In this document: positions 11,946-21,725 of the stretch, in pieces
Layout: each line of letters starts with the position of its first letter
Numbering within the stretch: the stretch's first letter is position 1
Origin: Novosphingobium sp.
GTDB lineage: Bacteria > Pseudomonadota > Alphaproteobacteria > Sphingomonadales > Sphingomonadaceae
DNA length: 64,000 nucleotides
Direction of reading: 5' to 3'
Assembly: GCF_030699305.1 (NCBI RefSeq)
Contig: NZ_JAUYNB010000006.1
Location: forward strand, 114,948-178,947
Made by a program: the position numbers and the translations under genes
The notes under the pieces: model-generated
The model's input: the letters and a program-made list of their open reading frames with translations, nothing else
The model's database searches: none
Told to the model about the DNA's origin: nothing

Positions 11946-14258
11946 ATGCGTACCGCAGCCCTGCTTGCCCGCACGTCGCTTGTCGCCAGTGCCATGTTCA
12001 GCCTGTCCGCCGTCCCCGCCTTCGCGCAGGATGGTGCCGCCAGCGCCAGCGAAGATGATGGCGCGATCATCGTAACCGCCCGCCGCCGCGAAGAAGCACT
12101 GATCGACGTTCCCATTGCCATCACCGCGCTGTCGGGTGCCGAGCTGGAACGCACCGGCGCGATGGACATCACCTCGCTCGCCGAAACCGTCCCGAACGTG
12201 ACGCTGGAAGCCAGCCGCGCAACCAATTCCACGCTCACCGCATTCATCCGCGGCGTCGGCCAGCAAGACCCGGTTTCCGGTTTTGAACAAGGCGTCGGCA
12301 TCTATCTCGACGACGTCTACCTCAACCGCCCGCAAGCCGCCGTGCTGGATATCTATGACGTCCAGCGCATCGAAGTGCTGCGCGGACCGCAGGGCACGCT
12401 CTATGGCCGCAACACGGTTGGCGGCGCTGTCAAATACGTCACCAAGAAGATCGACGACGTCGCCCGCCTCAACGCCCGCGCCACCTATGGCAGCTATGAT
12501 CAGGCCGACGGCGTGATCAGCGCCAGCACCCCGGTGGGTGATGGCACGCTGCGCTTTGGCGGTTCGCTGGCACGCCTGTCGCGCGGCGGGTTCGGCAAGA
12601 ACCTGACCACGGGCGATGAAAACTACAACAAGGACATCTGGGCCGGTCGCGGCACGATGGAAGTGCATACCGATGGGTTCTTCGCTCGTCTGGCGGCGGA
12701 CTATACCCACGATGCGTCCAGCGCGCGCGGTGGCCACCGCCTGATCACCAGCCTGAACACCGGCGCGCCGGTGCTGGCCAACGTGTATGACACGCGCGGC
12801 GGGCTGGTCGACCCGAAGCAGGACGTCAAGGCGTGGGGCGTTTCGCTGTTCATGGAAGGTGAACTGAACGACATCCTGACGGTCCGCTCGATCTCGTCCT
12901 ATCGCAAGGACGATTCGCTCAGCCCGATCGATTTCGACGCGCTGCCCGCAACCGACCTCGATGTGCCGGGGATCTATCGCAACAGCCAGACCAGCCAGGA
13001 ATTCCAGCTGTTGATCAACAGCGGCCGGTTCAACGGGCTGATCGGTGCCTATTACCTCAACGCCAAGGCGCTGACCCAGTTCGATGTGCGGCTGTACACC
13101 ACGCTGGCCGGGCTGACTGCGTTCACCAACGCGGACGTCGGCACCGATACGCTGGCCGGGTTTGCCGACTTTACGTATGATCTGACCGATCAGCTGAGCC
13201 TGTCGGTCGGCGGCCGCTACACCTGGGATGAGCGCACCGCCACCATCCTGCGCCAGAACTATCTGGGCGGCGGCTCACCGGTGTTTGGCGGCGCGGGCGT
13301 GGCATTTGGCGCACCGGGCACCAACTTCAAGGGCAAGAGCACATTCAAGAAGTTCACGCCCAAGGCCTCGATCAGCTTCAAGCCGAACGGCGACAACACG
13401 TTCTACGCCAGCTTCTCGCAGGGCTTCAAGGGCGGCGGGTTCGATCCGCGCGGCGCGGGCGTGAACGCACCGGATCTGGATGGCAATGGTGTCCGTTCGG
13501 ACGCCGAAGTCGCCGCCTTCCTGTCGTTCCGCCCGGAAAAGGTGAACAGCTATGAAGTGGGCTACAAGGCCCAGTTGTTCGACCGCGCGCTGAACCTGGC
13601 GATCGCGGCCTTCCGGATGGACTACACCGATGTGCAGATCCCCGGCTCGGTCGCCTGCACGGTGGGCGGTCTGCCCAGCTTCTGCGGCGTTGTTTCCAAC
13701 GCGGGCAAGGCGCGGATGCAGGGCGTGGAACTGGAAAGCCGCCTGCGTCTGGGCGGACTGACGCTGTCCGGCTCGCTGGGTTACATTGATGCAAAGTATC
13801 TCAGCTACATCGCCAACATCGCCAGCACCCCGACCGACGTGGCCAAGTTCCGCAAGGTCCAGAACACCCCGGCATGGAGCGGCAACGCCAGCGCGCGCTA
13901 TGATATGGCGGTGGGCGAAGGCGAAGTCAGCCTGGGCGCGGGCATTTCCTGGAAGAGCACGACCTACCAGTTCGAAGTGCCCAACCCGTTCCTCGATCAG
14001 CCGGCTTATGCGCTGGTCGATGCCAGCCTGATCTACACCGCGCCGGACAAGCGCTGGACGCTGGGCGTGTTCGGCAAGAACCTGACCAACAAGAAGGTCA
14101 AGACGTCCGGCTACACCTTCATGGCAGCCGACCCGACCACGGGTGCATTGCTTACCTCGGGCGGCAACCTGATTTCGGCGCTGGGCCGTGAAGGCACGCT
14201 GACCACGTTCTATGGCAACCCGCGCCAGGTGTTCGTGACGGCGACGGTCAACTTCTGA
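11946..14258 (+). CDS. TonB-dependent outer-membrane receptor
   Basis: Receptor of 770 aa. A signal peptide (RTAALLARTSLVASAMFSLSAVPAFAQ) is followed by a TonB box-like IIVTARRREEALIDVPIAITAL, a plug domain with the YLDDVYLNRPQ and RGPQGTLYGRNTVGGAVKYVTKK motifs, and a beta-barrel ending in aromatic VTATVNF. These are typical of sphingomonad receptors for organic substrates rather than siderophores, but the ligand is unknown. The start ATG follows GGGAGAGAG. The divergent TetR gene and the palindrome between them suggest ligand-induced expression. Confidence 0.93.
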   Translation: MRTAALLARTSLVASAMFSLSAVPAFAQDGAASASEDDGAIIVTARRREEALIDVPIAITALSGAELERTGAMDITSLAETVPNVTLEASRATNSTLTAFIRGVGQQDPVSGFEQGVGIYLDDVYLNRPQAAVLDIYDVQRIEVLRGPQGTLYGRNTVGGAVKYVTKKIDDVARLNARATYGSYDQADGVISASTPVGDGTLRFGGSLARLSRGGFGKNLTTGDENYNKDIWAGRGTMEVHTDGFFARLAADYTHDASSARGGHRLITSLNTGAPVLANVYDTRGGLVDPKQDVKAWGVSLFMEGELNDILTVRSISSYRKDDSLSPIDFDALPATDLDVPGIYRNSQTSQEFQLLINSGRFNGLIGAYYLNAKALTQFDVRLYTTLAGLTAFTNADVGTDTLAGFADFTYDLTDQLSLSVGGRYTWDERTATILRQNYLGGGSPVFGGAGVAFGAPGTNFKGKSTFKKFTPKASISFKPNGDNTFYASFSQGFKGGGFDPRGAGVNAPDLDGNGVRSDAEVAAFLSFRPEKVNSYEVGYKAQLFDRALNLAIAAFRMDYTDVQIPGSVACTVGGLPSFCGVVSNAGKARMQGVELESRLRLGGLTLSGSLGYIDAKYLSYIANIASTPTDVAKFRKVQNTPAWSGNASARYDMAVGEGEVSLGAGISWKSTTYQFEVPNPFLDQPAYALVDASLIYTAPDKRWTLGVFGKNLTNKKVKTSGYTFMAADPTTGALLTSGGNLISALGREGTLTTFYGNPRQVFVTATVNF

Positions 14259-14267
14259 GCGGTCTGT

Positions 14268-14340
14268 CAGCCGCCGCCGTTTCCTCCCTCGGCGGCGGCT
14301 GGCAGGACCACCATGCGACAGGGCCTCAACCGAGGCCCTG
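14268..14340 (+). terminator. Two hairpins after TonB receptor gene
   Basis: First hairpin: 12-bp stem CAGCCGCCGCCG / CGGCGGCGGCTG (14268-14301). Second: CAGGGCCTC / GAGGCCCTG with an AACC loop (14319-14340), followed by TTTGCGTTT. The second is the better terminator for the receptor gene. Confidence 0.6.
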
Positions 14341-14386
14341 TTTGCGTTTGTGGAACAGAAAACAGCTACAGCTTGACGCGGCGGGC

Positions 14387-14962
14387 CTACTTCACGCGGC
14401 GCAGGATGATGTAGAGCGCCCCAGCCCCGCCGTGCTTGCGATGCGCCGGACGGACAGCGGCGATCCGGCTGGCGTGGGGACCTGCCGCCAGCCAGTCGAG
14501 CACCTTGGCGCGAATTGCCCCGCGCCGCTCCCCCCGGTCCGCCGCCTCAGCCGGGCGCGGTCGTCCCGTAATCAGCAGCACCACCCGCGCGCCCAGCGCA
14601 AGCGCCTGGATCAGGCCATGATCCAGCCGGGCGTGCGCCGCGTCCAGCCCATGACCATGCAAATCCAGCGTGAAGTCCGGATGAACCTCGGCGCGGGCGA
14701 GTTTCTTCTCCCACGATCCATCCAGTCCGTCCCGGTCGAGCGGGCGAACCGGTCTGGCCACCGGGGCCACGCGCAGTGCAGGCTGGGTTGCAGGAACCGG
14801 AGCAATGCGCGGCGGGCGCTTGCCAGGTGGCAGCGGCGGAGCGGCTGATGCCGGTTCAGCGGCGACCACGGCAATGGCGCGCGGCCGCAGCGGCTTGACC
14901 GTTGCCGCTACCCGCGCCCACAATTCCGCTTCCTGCGGCGAAAGGCCGCGCGGGGGCCGCAT
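14387..14962 (-). CDS. Smr/MutS2 C-terminal domain protein
   Basis: Protein of 191 aa. The N-terminal half is Pro/Ala-rich and low in complexity; the C-terminal half is an Smr domain with LDLHGHGLDAAHARLDHGLIQALALGARVVLLITGRP and, near the end, HRKHGGAGALYIILRR. Smr domains are often nucleases; this DUF-type short form is of unknown role. Its ATG overlaps the mltA stop (TAATG), so translation is probably coupled. Confidence 0.9.
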   Translation of the reverse strand: MRPPRGLSPQEAELWARVAATVKPLRPRAIAVVAAEPASAAPPLPPGKRPPRIAPVPATQPALRVAPVARPVRPLDRDGLDGSWEKKLARAEVHPDFTLDLHGHGLDAAHARLDHGLIQALALGARVVLLITGRPRPAEAADRGERRGAIRAKVLDWLAAGPHASRIAAVRPAHRKHGGAGALYIILRRVK

Positions 14963-16188
14963 TACTTGCTGCCGGCCGCAGTGCCGATCCGGGCCAGCGT
15001 GCCGCGCGGCAACAGCAGCAGGGCCGTGCCCCGCCCGCTCATCCCGCCGGCAATGGTTCGCGCTTCCGCACCAGCGCCCCAGAAGCTGTCGATCCGGTTC
15101 GGCCCCTTGATCGCGCCGCCGGTGTCCTGCGCGATCCACAGCCCGTTGGCTTCCGTCCGGTCGATATCCAGCCAGACCGGCGCGCCCAGCGGCACGAATG
15201 CCGGGTCCGCCGCCGCGCTGTCGCGCCCGCGCACCGGGACGTTCAGCGCGCCCAGCGGGCCATCGCCGGTCAGTTCGCGAAAGAACACGAAGCTGCGGTT
15301 CTCTCGCATCAGCGCCTTGCCCGCGTCCGGGTTCTCCCGCACATATTGCATGATGCCCTGCATCGATCCGGCATACTGCCCCGGCCCGGTACCCAGCAGC
15401 CCGCGTTCCCGCATGACGCCGCCGATCCCGGTGTAGGCGTGGCCATTCTGCCCGGCATACCCAATCCGCAACACCGTGCCGTCAGGCGCGCGCAGGCGTC
15501 CTGACCCCTGAATCTGCAGGAAGAACATTTCGACCGGATCCGCAGCCCAGCCGATTTCCAGCCCCTTGCCCGCCAGCGCCCCGTCATAAATCTCACCCCG
15601 GTCGAAATAGCGCACGAACAGGCCGCTGGCGTCATAGCGGCCCAGCGGCTGCGAGCCGTCAGGATTGGGCGGTGCATCGCCGATTTTCGCGCGGACAAGG
15701 TCTGGCGGCACACGATAGACGGGCACGTCAAACCCTGCCTGACGGGTGCGCGTTCCGGCGATTTCCGGTTCGTAATATCCGGTGACCAGCGTCTTGCCAT
15801 CACCCACGCGGACGGTTTCAAAATAGACCGGGAAAAAGCTCTCAGGTTCGGCGTCCGGCCATTTTGCTGCGGCGGTGCAGGCTGGAACCCAATCCCCCGG
15901 ACGGGTCAGGCCCGATGTGTCGGTCCGGCTGGTCAGGCGCGGGCAGCTTTCCCGGAATGAGCGCAGTGCGCCCAAGGCGTCGCTCCGGACGATCCCCAGG
16001 TTGGTGATCGCCGGGCCAGCCGCCACTCCGGCCAGCAGCGCGTTCGCCACAACTGGCACGGCTGGCTGGGCAACCGGCGGAATGGGCGCTTGCCCGGGGG
16101 GAATGATCCGCCCGCAAGCCGCCAGAACAGCCATCAAGGCCACCGCCGCTGCGCTGCGAAGCTGCCCGCGCCGCACCTTGACCGGCAT
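14962..16188 (-). CDS. mltA: Membrane-bound lytic murein transglycosylase A (MltA)
   Basis: Lipoprotein of 408 aa cutting peptidoglycan between MurNAc and GlcNAc with 1,6-anhydro product formation. The N-terminus has a lipoprotein signal ending LMAVLAACG (lipidated Cys near residue 26). The MltA domain shows VTGYYEPEIAGTRT, then EMFFLQIQGSGRL, YAGQNGHAYTGIG, and the C-terminal 3D domain with DTGGAIKGPNRIDSFWGAG, where the Asp residues are catalytic. The start MPVKVRRGQ is chosen because it gives a proper signal peptide; an extended frame overlaps the upstream gene. It starts 7 bp after that gene's stop. Confidence 0.93.
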   Translation of the reverse strand: MPVKVRRGQLRSAAAVALMAVLAACGRIIPPGQAPIPPVAQPAVPVVANALLAGVAAGPAITNLGIVRSDALGALRSFRESCPRLTSRTDTSGLTRPGDWVPACTAAAKWPDAEPESFFPVYFETVRVGDGKTLVTGYYEPEIAGTRTRQAGFDVPVYRVPPDLVRAKIGDAPPNPDGSQPLGRYDASGLFVRYFDRGEIYDGALAGKGLEIGWAADPVEMFFLQIQGSGRLRAPDGTVLRIGYAGQNGHAYTGIGGVMRERGLLGTGPGQYAGSMQGIMQYVRENPDAGKALMRENRSFVFFRELTGDGPLGALNVPVRGRDSAAADPAFVPLGAPVWLDIDRTEANGLWIAQDTGGAIKGPNRIDSFWGAGAEARTIAGGMSGRGTALLLLPRGTLARIGTAAGSK

Positions 16189-16195
16189 TGCCGGA

Positions 16196-16873
16196 TCAGC
16201 CCTCGTCGGTTTCGTCGAGCAGCCAGTCCGGTCCGGCAGCGGTGACGTTACGGGTGAACGTCCACATATCCCGCGCCTCAACCGCGTCATCCAGCGAACC
16301 GGCAATCACCACACCCTCGCTGCTGCGCGTGACGGCTGCAATGTCGGCCGTGAAGCGCACCGAGACACGGGCAACGGGCGTATCGAAGCTGGCTGCGACG
16401 ATTGCCGCATCCTCAATCCGCACCAACCGGTTGTCGAGCGTTTCACCCGCTGCGAGCCGGGCATCGATCGCCGCCGCAAACCCGGCATGAACATCACTGT
16501 CGCAAAGCTGCGCCAGCGTTTCCTTGTCACCGGCCCAGAACGCTTCGAGCACCATGCGGTAGGCGCCCTTTGAACCTTCCAGGAATGCAACCGGATCAAA
16601 CTTGCGATCGGCGGCGGCGATTTCGCGCAGGCCGCGTTCGATGGCAGGCGTTACCCCGGGGATCAGCACGCGCGGCTGCGGTTGCAGCGCGGTGACGGTG
16701 CGATCAGCCGGATCGGCCGCGCGGGGACGTGCAGGCGGGGCACCCTTGTCTTCGAACCGGCCTTGAATCGGTTCTTCCTCATGCTCGGCCCGCCGGCCCA
16801 GCACGGAGTAGAGCCGCAGCCCGAGAAAGGCTGCAACCATGGCCAGGATCACGATCTCCACAGTGCTATCCAC
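16196..16873 (-). CDS. Tim44/TimA family protein
   Basis: Protein of 225 aa with one N-terminal membrane segment (VEIVILAMVAAFLGLRLYSVLG) and a C-terminal Tim44-like domain with the hallmark stretch FWAGDKETLAQLCDSDVHAGFAAAI. Alphaproteobacterial homologues (TimA) sit at the inner membrane and are thought to relate to the mitochondrial import motor subunit. I place the start at a GTG giving VDSTVEIVILAM, preceded by AGGGA; an ATG 15 codons upstream is the alternative. It heads an operon with mltA and smr and diverges from secB, a gene order common in this class. Confidence 0.85.
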   Translation of the reverse strand: MDSTVEIVILAMVAAFLGLRLYSVLGRRAEHEEEPIQGRFEDKGAPPARPRAADPADRTVTALQPQPRVLIPGVTPAIERGLREIAAADRKFDPVAFLEGSKGAYRMVLEAFWAGDKETLAQLCDSDVHAGFAAAIDARLAAGETLDNRLVRIEDAAIVAASFDTPVARVSVRFTADIAAVTRSSEGVVIAGSLDDAVEARDMWTFTRNVTAAGPDWLLDETDEG

Positions 16874-17114
16874 TTTCCAGTCCCTGCCGCGTGCGCGGCC
16901 AATGCAATTTGCCAACATGTCACTCTAAAGCCAAATAGGGAGTAATGACAGATGAACAACGCGCCGATTGCCAATTCGGTGCAATTTTTACGCCAGGGTG
17001 TGACGTTTTTCCGGTCTCGCCGCCCGCTGCCCGCGTCCCAGCCTTGCCGCCCGCGCCGCCGGATGCTAGGCGCGCCGCCAATCCTTTTCATCTGACGGAA
17101 AGCTGGAACAACCA

Positions 17115-17642
17115 ATGGCCGACGAAGGCAGCATCATCACCGACATGGGCCTTGGCGCCCCCGCTCCGAACGGCGCAGACACGCTGCCCGCCGCCGGGAT
17201 CATTTCACAGTATGTGAAAGACCTGTCGGTTGAAAACCCCAACGCGCCGGACAGCTTCCAGTGGACCGACGCACCGGAAATCGATGTTCAGTTCAACATC
17301 GGCGCCCGTGCGCTGAGCGAAGAAGTGAGCGAGATCGAGCTGAAGATCGCGATCAAATCGCGCACGCAGGCTGGCACGGCGTTCATCATCGACCTGGCCT
17401 ATTGCGGGCTGGTGGGCATGCGCAATCTGGACGAGCCGCAGATGCACGCGTTCACTTATGCCGAAGCACCGCGTATCCTGTTCCCGTTTGCGCGCCGCGT
17501 GATTTCCGACGCCGTGCGCGATGCCGGGTTCCCGCCGCTGCTGCTGGAGCCGATTGATTTCAACGGGATCTACCTGCAGCAACTCGCCGCGCAGCAGGCC
17601 GACGCCGAAGCTGCTGGCGACGCTCCCCTCGGCAACGCGTAA
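17115..17642 (+). CDS. secB: Protein-export chaperone SecB
   Basis: Tetrameric chaperone of 175 aa that holds preproteins unfolded and delivers them to SecA. The family core is visible: SQYVKDLSVENPNAP, then DVQFNIGARALSE, IDLAYCGLVGM and the C-terminal PRILFPFARRVISDAVRDAGFPPLLLEPIDFNGIY. The N- and C-terminal tails are Ala/Gly/acid-rich, usual in alphaproteobacteria. The gene diverges from the Tim44-like gene with about 240 bp between them, in which no other element was recognised. Confidence 0.96.
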   Translation: MADEGSIITDMGLGAPAPNGADTLPAAGIISQYVKDLSVENPNAPDSFQWTDAPEIDVQFNIGARALSEEVSEIELKIAIKSRTQAGTAFIIDLAYCGLVGMRNLDEPQMHAFTYAEAPRILFPFARRVISDAVRDAGFPPLLLEPIDFNGIYLQQLAAQQADAEAAGDAPLGNA

Positions 17643-17678
17643 GCGCCCCGCCGGGCCGCGCGCAGGATTGAACCGCGC

Positions 17679-19250
17679 ATGAGCCTGATCAGGAACGTCA
17701 CCACGATCGGCGGTTTGACCGCGATCAGCCGCGTGTTCGGGTTCGCCCGCGACATGCTGCTGGCGCGCGTGCTGGGCGCGGGCGGCGTGGCCGATGCCTG
17801 GCAACTGGCCTTCCAGTTGCCCAACATCTTCCGCCGCCTGTTTGCCGAAGGGGCGTTTGCATCGGCCTTTGTTCCGCTGTTCAACCAGCGGGTCGGCAGC
17901 CAGGACGGCAACGACGACGCCTTCCGCTTTGCCAACGATGTGGTGGCGGTGCTGGTGCCGATCCTGCTGGCCTTTTCGGGCCTGGCGCTGATCGCCATGC
18001 CGTGGGTGATGGGGCTGTTCGCCAGCGACGCGCTGGCCGCCGATGGCACCCGCTTCGACCTGAGCGTGGCGATGGCGCGGATCGCGTTTCCCTATCTTGC
18101 CTTCATGAGCCTGGCGACGCTGCTGGCCGCGATCCTCAATTCGATGTCGCGGTTCGCTGCGGCGGCGGCTGCACCAATCATCCTGAACCTGTGCCTGGTC
18201 GCCGCATTGATCGGCGGGGCGATGCTGGGCGGCGGGGAAGCCGCGAAACAGCAGACCGGGCTGTTCCTGGCAATCGCAGTGTCGGTTTCGGGGCTGCTCC
18301 AGTTCCTGTGGTTATGGTTCTGGGCGCGCAAGTGCAGTTTCAGCCTGAAGCTGCGCCGCCCTCGGCTGACCCCGGAAGTCGGCACGCTGGGCCGCCTGAT
18401 CCTGCCTGCCGTGCTGGGCGCGGGGGTTTACCAGATCAGCCGGTTCATCGACCTGTTCTTCCTGTCGAGCCTGCCGGACAAGAGCATCACCTTTCTGGCC
18501 ATGGCCGACCGGCTGAACCAGCTGCCGCTGGGGATCATCGGTATCGCGCTGGGTACGGCGATCCTGCCCGCGCTGTCGCGCTATATCGCCCAGTCCGAAG
18601 ATGGCGAGGCATCCCGCCTGCAAAGCAACGCGGTCGAACTGGCGCTGCTGCTGACGATGCCCGCTGCCGTCGCGCTTTACGTGACCGGCACGGCCATTAC
18701 CCGCGCGTTCTACACCGGCGGAGCCTATACCGTGGCGGACAGTCTGGCGACCGGATCGGTCGTGGCGATGCTGGTCGTCGGCCTGCCGGCCTATGTGCTG
18801 GTCAAAGTGCTGATGCCGGGGTTTTTCGCCCGGCGGGATACCAAGACCCCGGTCTATACCGCCGCGATCTCGCTCACGCTCAATGTCGTGCTCAACCTGG
18901 TGCTGGTGCCGCGGCTGGGCGTGGAAGGGCTGGCGCTGGCCGGATCGATCTCGGCCTGGACCAACTGCGCGATGCTCTATGGCATCCTGGCGTGGAAGGG
19001 CCATTTTCGCCTGACCGGGCAGGTCGTATCGCGGATCGCACGGATCATGCTGGCCTCGGCGGCGATGGGCGCGGTCTTGTGGTGGCTCGTGCCGCTGGGC
19101 ACGGATTGGTATATCGGCGGGGTGATTGAGCGGATCACGGCCATCGCCGGCCTCGTGCTTGTCGGAGTAGTCGTGTTCTTCGGACTTGCGATTGCTTTCG
19201 GAGTGGTCAATCGCGCCACCATCGGCCAGTTGCGGCGGCGCAAGGCCTGA
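17679..19250 (+). CDS. murJ: Lipid II flippase MurJ (MviN)
   Basis: Polytopic inner-membrane protein of 523 aa in the MOP exporter superfamily, which flips lipid II for peptidoglycan synthesis. The N-terminus SLIRNVTTIGGLTAISRVFGFARDMLLARVLGAG is diagnostic, with FRRLFAEGAFASAFVPLF following; both hold arginines of the substrate cavity. About 14 hydrophobic segments follow. It starts 36 bp after secB and is followed by trpS at 24 bp, so secB-murJ-trpS may be one unit. Confidence 0.95.
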   Translation: MSLIRNVTTIGGLTAISRVFGFARDMLLARVLGAGGVADAWQLAFQLPNIFRRLFAEGAFASAFVPLFNQRVGSQDGNDDAFRFANDVVAVLVPILLAFSGLALIAMPWVMGLFASDALAADGTRFDLSVAMARIAFPYLAFMSLATLLAAILNSMSRFAAAAAAPIILNLCLVAALIGGAMLGGGEAAKQQTGLFLAIAVSVSGLLQFLWLWFWARKCSFSLKLRRPRLTPEVGTLGRLILPAVLGAGVYQISRFIDLFFLSSLPDKSITFLAMADRLNQLPLGIIGIALGTAILPALSRYIAQSEDGEASRLQSNAVELALLLTMPAAVALYVTGTAITRAFYTGGAYTVADSLATGSVVAMLVVGLPAYVLVKVLMPGFFARRDTKTPVYTAAISLTLNVVLNLVLVPRLGVEGLALAGSISAWTNCAMLYGILAWKGHFRLTGQVVSRIARIMLASAAMGAVLWWLVPLGTDWYIGGVIERITAIAGLVLVGVVVFFGLAIAFGVVNRATIGQLRRRKA

Positions 19251-19274
19251 TCAGGACAAAATTTAGGAAATCCC

Positions 19275-20309
19275 ATGCGTATCGTTTCCGGCATCCAGCC
19301 CACGGGCAACCTTCACCTTGGCAACTACCTGGGCGCAATCCGCAACTGGGTGAAGATGCAGGACGAAGTGGCCGCCAGCGGCGGACAGAGCCTGTATTTC
19401 CTGGCCGATCTCCACGCGATCTCGATGCCGCACGTGCCCGCAGACCTGGCGGCGAACACCCGCGAAATGGTGGCCGCGCTGGTCGCCTGCGGGATCGACC
19501 CGGACAAGTCGATCCTGTTCAACCAGACCCAGGTTCCCGCCCATGCCGAACTGCAATGGCTGCTCAGCGGCACCGCCCGGATGGGCTGGCTGAACCGCAT
19601 GACCCAGTGGAAGGACAAGGCCGGCAAGAACCGCGAAGGCGCCAGCGTTGCGCTGTTCACTTATCCGGTGCTGCAGGCGGCAGACGTCCTGCTCTATCAG
19701 GCGACCCATGTTCCGGTCGGCGAAGACCAGAAGCAGCATCTGGAACTGGCGCGCGACATTGCGCAAAAGTTCAACAACGATTTCGGCCCCAAGGACGAGA
19801 ATGGCGAAGCCGCCCCGGTGTTCACCCTGCCCGAAGCGATCATCCCGCCCGAAGCGGCCCGCGTGATGAGCCTGCGCGACGGCACCAGCAAGATGTCCAA
19901 ATCCGACCCGTCGGACATGAGCCGGATCAACCTGACCGACGATGCCGACACGATCATGGGCAAGGTCAAGAAGGCCAAGACCGACCCTGAAGTCCTGCCG
20001 GGTGAGGCCAAAGGGCTGGAAGGCCGCGCGGAAGCCGCCAATCTGGTGGGCATCTATGCCGCGATGGCCGGGTGCGCTGTCGATGCAGTTCTGGCTGAGT
20101 TCGAAGGCAAGGGGTTTGGCGCGTTCAAGCCTGCGCTGGGCGAACTGCTGGTTGCAAAGCTGGCCCCGATCAACGCCTGCTTCATTGAACTGCGGCAGGA
20201 CCGCGCCGCGCTCGACGCGATCCTGCGCGCAGGCGGCGAACGCGCCCGCGCGCTGGCCGCGCCGACGCTGGCGGCAACTTATGAGGCGCTGGGGCTGGTG
20301 CGGGGCTGA
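19275..20309 (+). CDS. trpS: Tryptophan-tRNA ligase
   Basis: Class I aminoacyl-tRNA synthetase of 344 aa. The HIGH-type signature is [12 protein letters not shown] near residue 14, and the second signature is KMSKS at about residue 206. Other family segments are [27 protein letters not shown] and [29 protein letters not shown], which recognise Trp and ATP. Length matches bacterial TrpRS. Confidence 0.97.
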   Translation: MRIVSGIQPTGNLHLGNYLGAIRNWVKMQDEVAASGGQSLYFLADLHAISMPHVPADLAANTREMVAALVACGIDPDKSILFNQTQVPAHAELQWLLSGTARMGWLNRMTQWKDKAGKNREGASVALFTYPVLQAADVLLYQATHVPVGEDQKQHLELARDIAQKFNNDFGPKDENGEAAPVFTLPEAIIPPEAARVMSLRDGTSKMSKSDPSDMSRINLTDDADTIMGKVKKAKTDPEVLPGEAKGLEGRAEAANLVGIYAAMAGCAVDAVLAEFEGKGFGAFKPALGELLVAKLAPINACFIELRQDRAALDAILRAGGERARALAAPTLAATYEALGLVRG

Positions 20310-20423
20310 GCGGCCCATTCAATTGCCATTCAGGCGTGCTGGTTTACCCCCGTCAGACTGCTAACGTTCCGCTTGCTGTGGTGCGCGAATCGCGCCGGGG
20401 CAAGCAAGGGAGAAAACGGGTCC

Positions 20424-21122
20424 ATGTCGCACCACCGCACTTCGCCGCTCGGCTGGTTAAAGGCCGCCCTCGTGCCGCTGATGTTGGTAACGCTGGCCGC
20501 TTGCGCCACACCGTTCAACGCCAATGTCTCGCGCTTTGCCAGCCAGCTGCCTGCGCCGCAGGGGCAGACTTTCGCGATTGTCGCGGATGACCCGGCGCTG
20601 GCCGGGGGCCTTGAGTTTTCGCAATACGCCCGCCTGGTCGAAGCCCGGATGGCGCAGCTGGGCTATACCCCGGTTGCCAGCACCGATGCCGCCACACTGA
20701 TCGTGCGGTTCGACTATGGCGTCGACAAGGGCCGTGACAAGGTCCGCAGCACCGGCTTTTCCGATCCCTATTGGGGTTCGTGGTATGGCCACCCGCGCAT
20801 GGGTTACTGGGGCGGTCGCCGGGGTTACTATCGGCCCTTTGGCTATGCCCGCCACAGCGCGTGGGGTTACGGCTGGTATGATCCGTGGTTCGACAACGGC
20901 TATGAAAGCTACACTGTCTATACCAGCGGCATATCGCTGAAGATCGATCGCAAGGCCGATGGCCAGCGCCTGTTCGAAGGCAAGGCCGAAGCGGCCTCAA
21001 CCTCGAACCGCCTGTCGCACCTGGTGCCCAACCTGGTAGAGGCGATGTTTACCGATTTCCCGGGTAATTCCGGCGAAACCGTGCGGATTTCAGTCGCTCC
21101 GGAGAAAAAGCGGGACAACTGA
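20424..21122 (+). CDS. DUF4136-type lipoprotein
   Basis: Predicted lipoprotein of 232 aa. The signal peptide WLKAALVPLMLVTLAACA ends in a lipobox with Cys at about residue 28. The mature part begins NANVSRFASQLPAPQGQTFAIVADDP and has a Tyr/Trp/Gly-rich middle (YWGGRRGYYRPFGYARHSAWGYGWYDPW), then KIDRKADGQRLFEGKAEAAS and LVPNLVEAMFTDFPGNSGET. The pattern matches the DUF4136 family of outer-membrane-associated lipoproteins of unknown function. The start with SHHRTSP is taken because AGGGAG precedes it and it makes a normal signal peptide. Two related proteins lie at 32450 and 33115. Confidence 0.75.
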   Translation: MSHHRTSPLGWLKAALVPLMLVTLAACATPFNANVSRFASQLPAPQGQTFAIVADDPALAGGLEFSQYARLVEARMAQLGYTPVASTDAATLIVRFDYGVDKGRDKVRSTGFSDPYWGSWYGHPRMGYWGGRRGYYRPFGYARHSAWGYGWYDPWFDNGYESYTVYTSGISLKIDRKADGQRLFEGKAEAASTSNRLSHLVPNLVEAMFTDFPGNSGETVRISVAPEKKRDN

Positions 21123-21144
21123 TCGGCACACCACCGAGAGTGAA

Positions 21145-21179
21145 AGGGCGGGGTCGGCAACGGTCCCGCCCTTTTTCTT
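21145..21179 (+). terminator. Rho-independent terminator
   Basis: Stem AGGGCGGG / CCCGCCCT with a 12-nt loop, followed by TTTTCTT, just after the DUF4136 lipoprotein gene. Confidence 0.8.
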
Positions 21180-21204
21180 GGCTGCGGGGCTTGCCGTTGA
21201 AATT

Positions 21205-21240
21205 CCCCTCCCCGGCGGGGAGGGGTTAGGGGTGGGGGGC
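21205..21240. repeat. GC-rich intergenic palindrome
   Basis: CCCCTCCCC/GGGGAGGGG-type palindrome (21205-21225) plus a G-rich tail TTAGGGGTGGGGGG. It resembles the short mosaic repeats scattered in sphingomonad intergenic DNA. No role is assigned. Confidence 0.6.
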
Positions 21241-21251
21241 AATGTTTACGC

Positions 21252-21725
21252 CTAGTTCCCCAGCGCGGTCACCCCGCCGGTGGAGCCGAACCCGCCCTCA
21301 CCCCGCGCGGTTTCATCGAGTTCGCTCACCTCTAGCCAGCTGCCTTGCGTCACCGGGGCCAGCACCAGCTGCGCCACCCGGTCACCGCGCCGGATTTCGA
21401 ACGCATCCGCGCCGTGATTGATCAGGATGACTTTCAACTCGCCGCGATAATCGCTGTCGATCGTGCCGGGGGTGTTGGGCACAGTGATCCCGTGCTTCAG
21501 CGCAAGGCCCGAACGCGGGCGGACCTGCACTTCGTAGCCGGCCGGGATTCCCAGCGCGAGGCCGGTGGCGACCGCGTGGCGCGCAGCCGGAGCGATCGTG
21601 ACGTCTTCTGCGGAAACAACATCCATGCCCGCCGCGCCAGCCGTGGCATAGGCGGGCAGGTCCAGCCCTTCCCCATGCGGCAGGCGTTTAACGCGGATCG
21701 GGACTGGCGGGGGGAGCGAGTGCAT
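21252..21725 (-). CDS. dut: dUTP diphosphatase
   Basis: Trimeric dUTPase of 157 aa converting dUTP to dUMP and pyrophosphate. The five motifs are readable: [58 protein letters not shown] and the C-terminal [11 protein letters not shown]. The start [15 protein letters not shown] is supported by AAAGGATC and family length. It overlaps the 3' end of coaBC by 38 bp in the same direction, so the two are co-transcribed and probably coupled. Confidence 0.96.
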   Translation of the reverse strand: MHSLPPPVPIRVKRLPHGEGLDLPAYATAGAAGMDVVSAEDVTIAPAARHAVATGLALGIPAGYEVQVRPRSGLALKHGITVPNTPGTIDSDYRGELKVILINHGADAFEIRRGDRVAQLVLAPVTQGSWLEVSELDETARGEGGFGSTGGVTALGN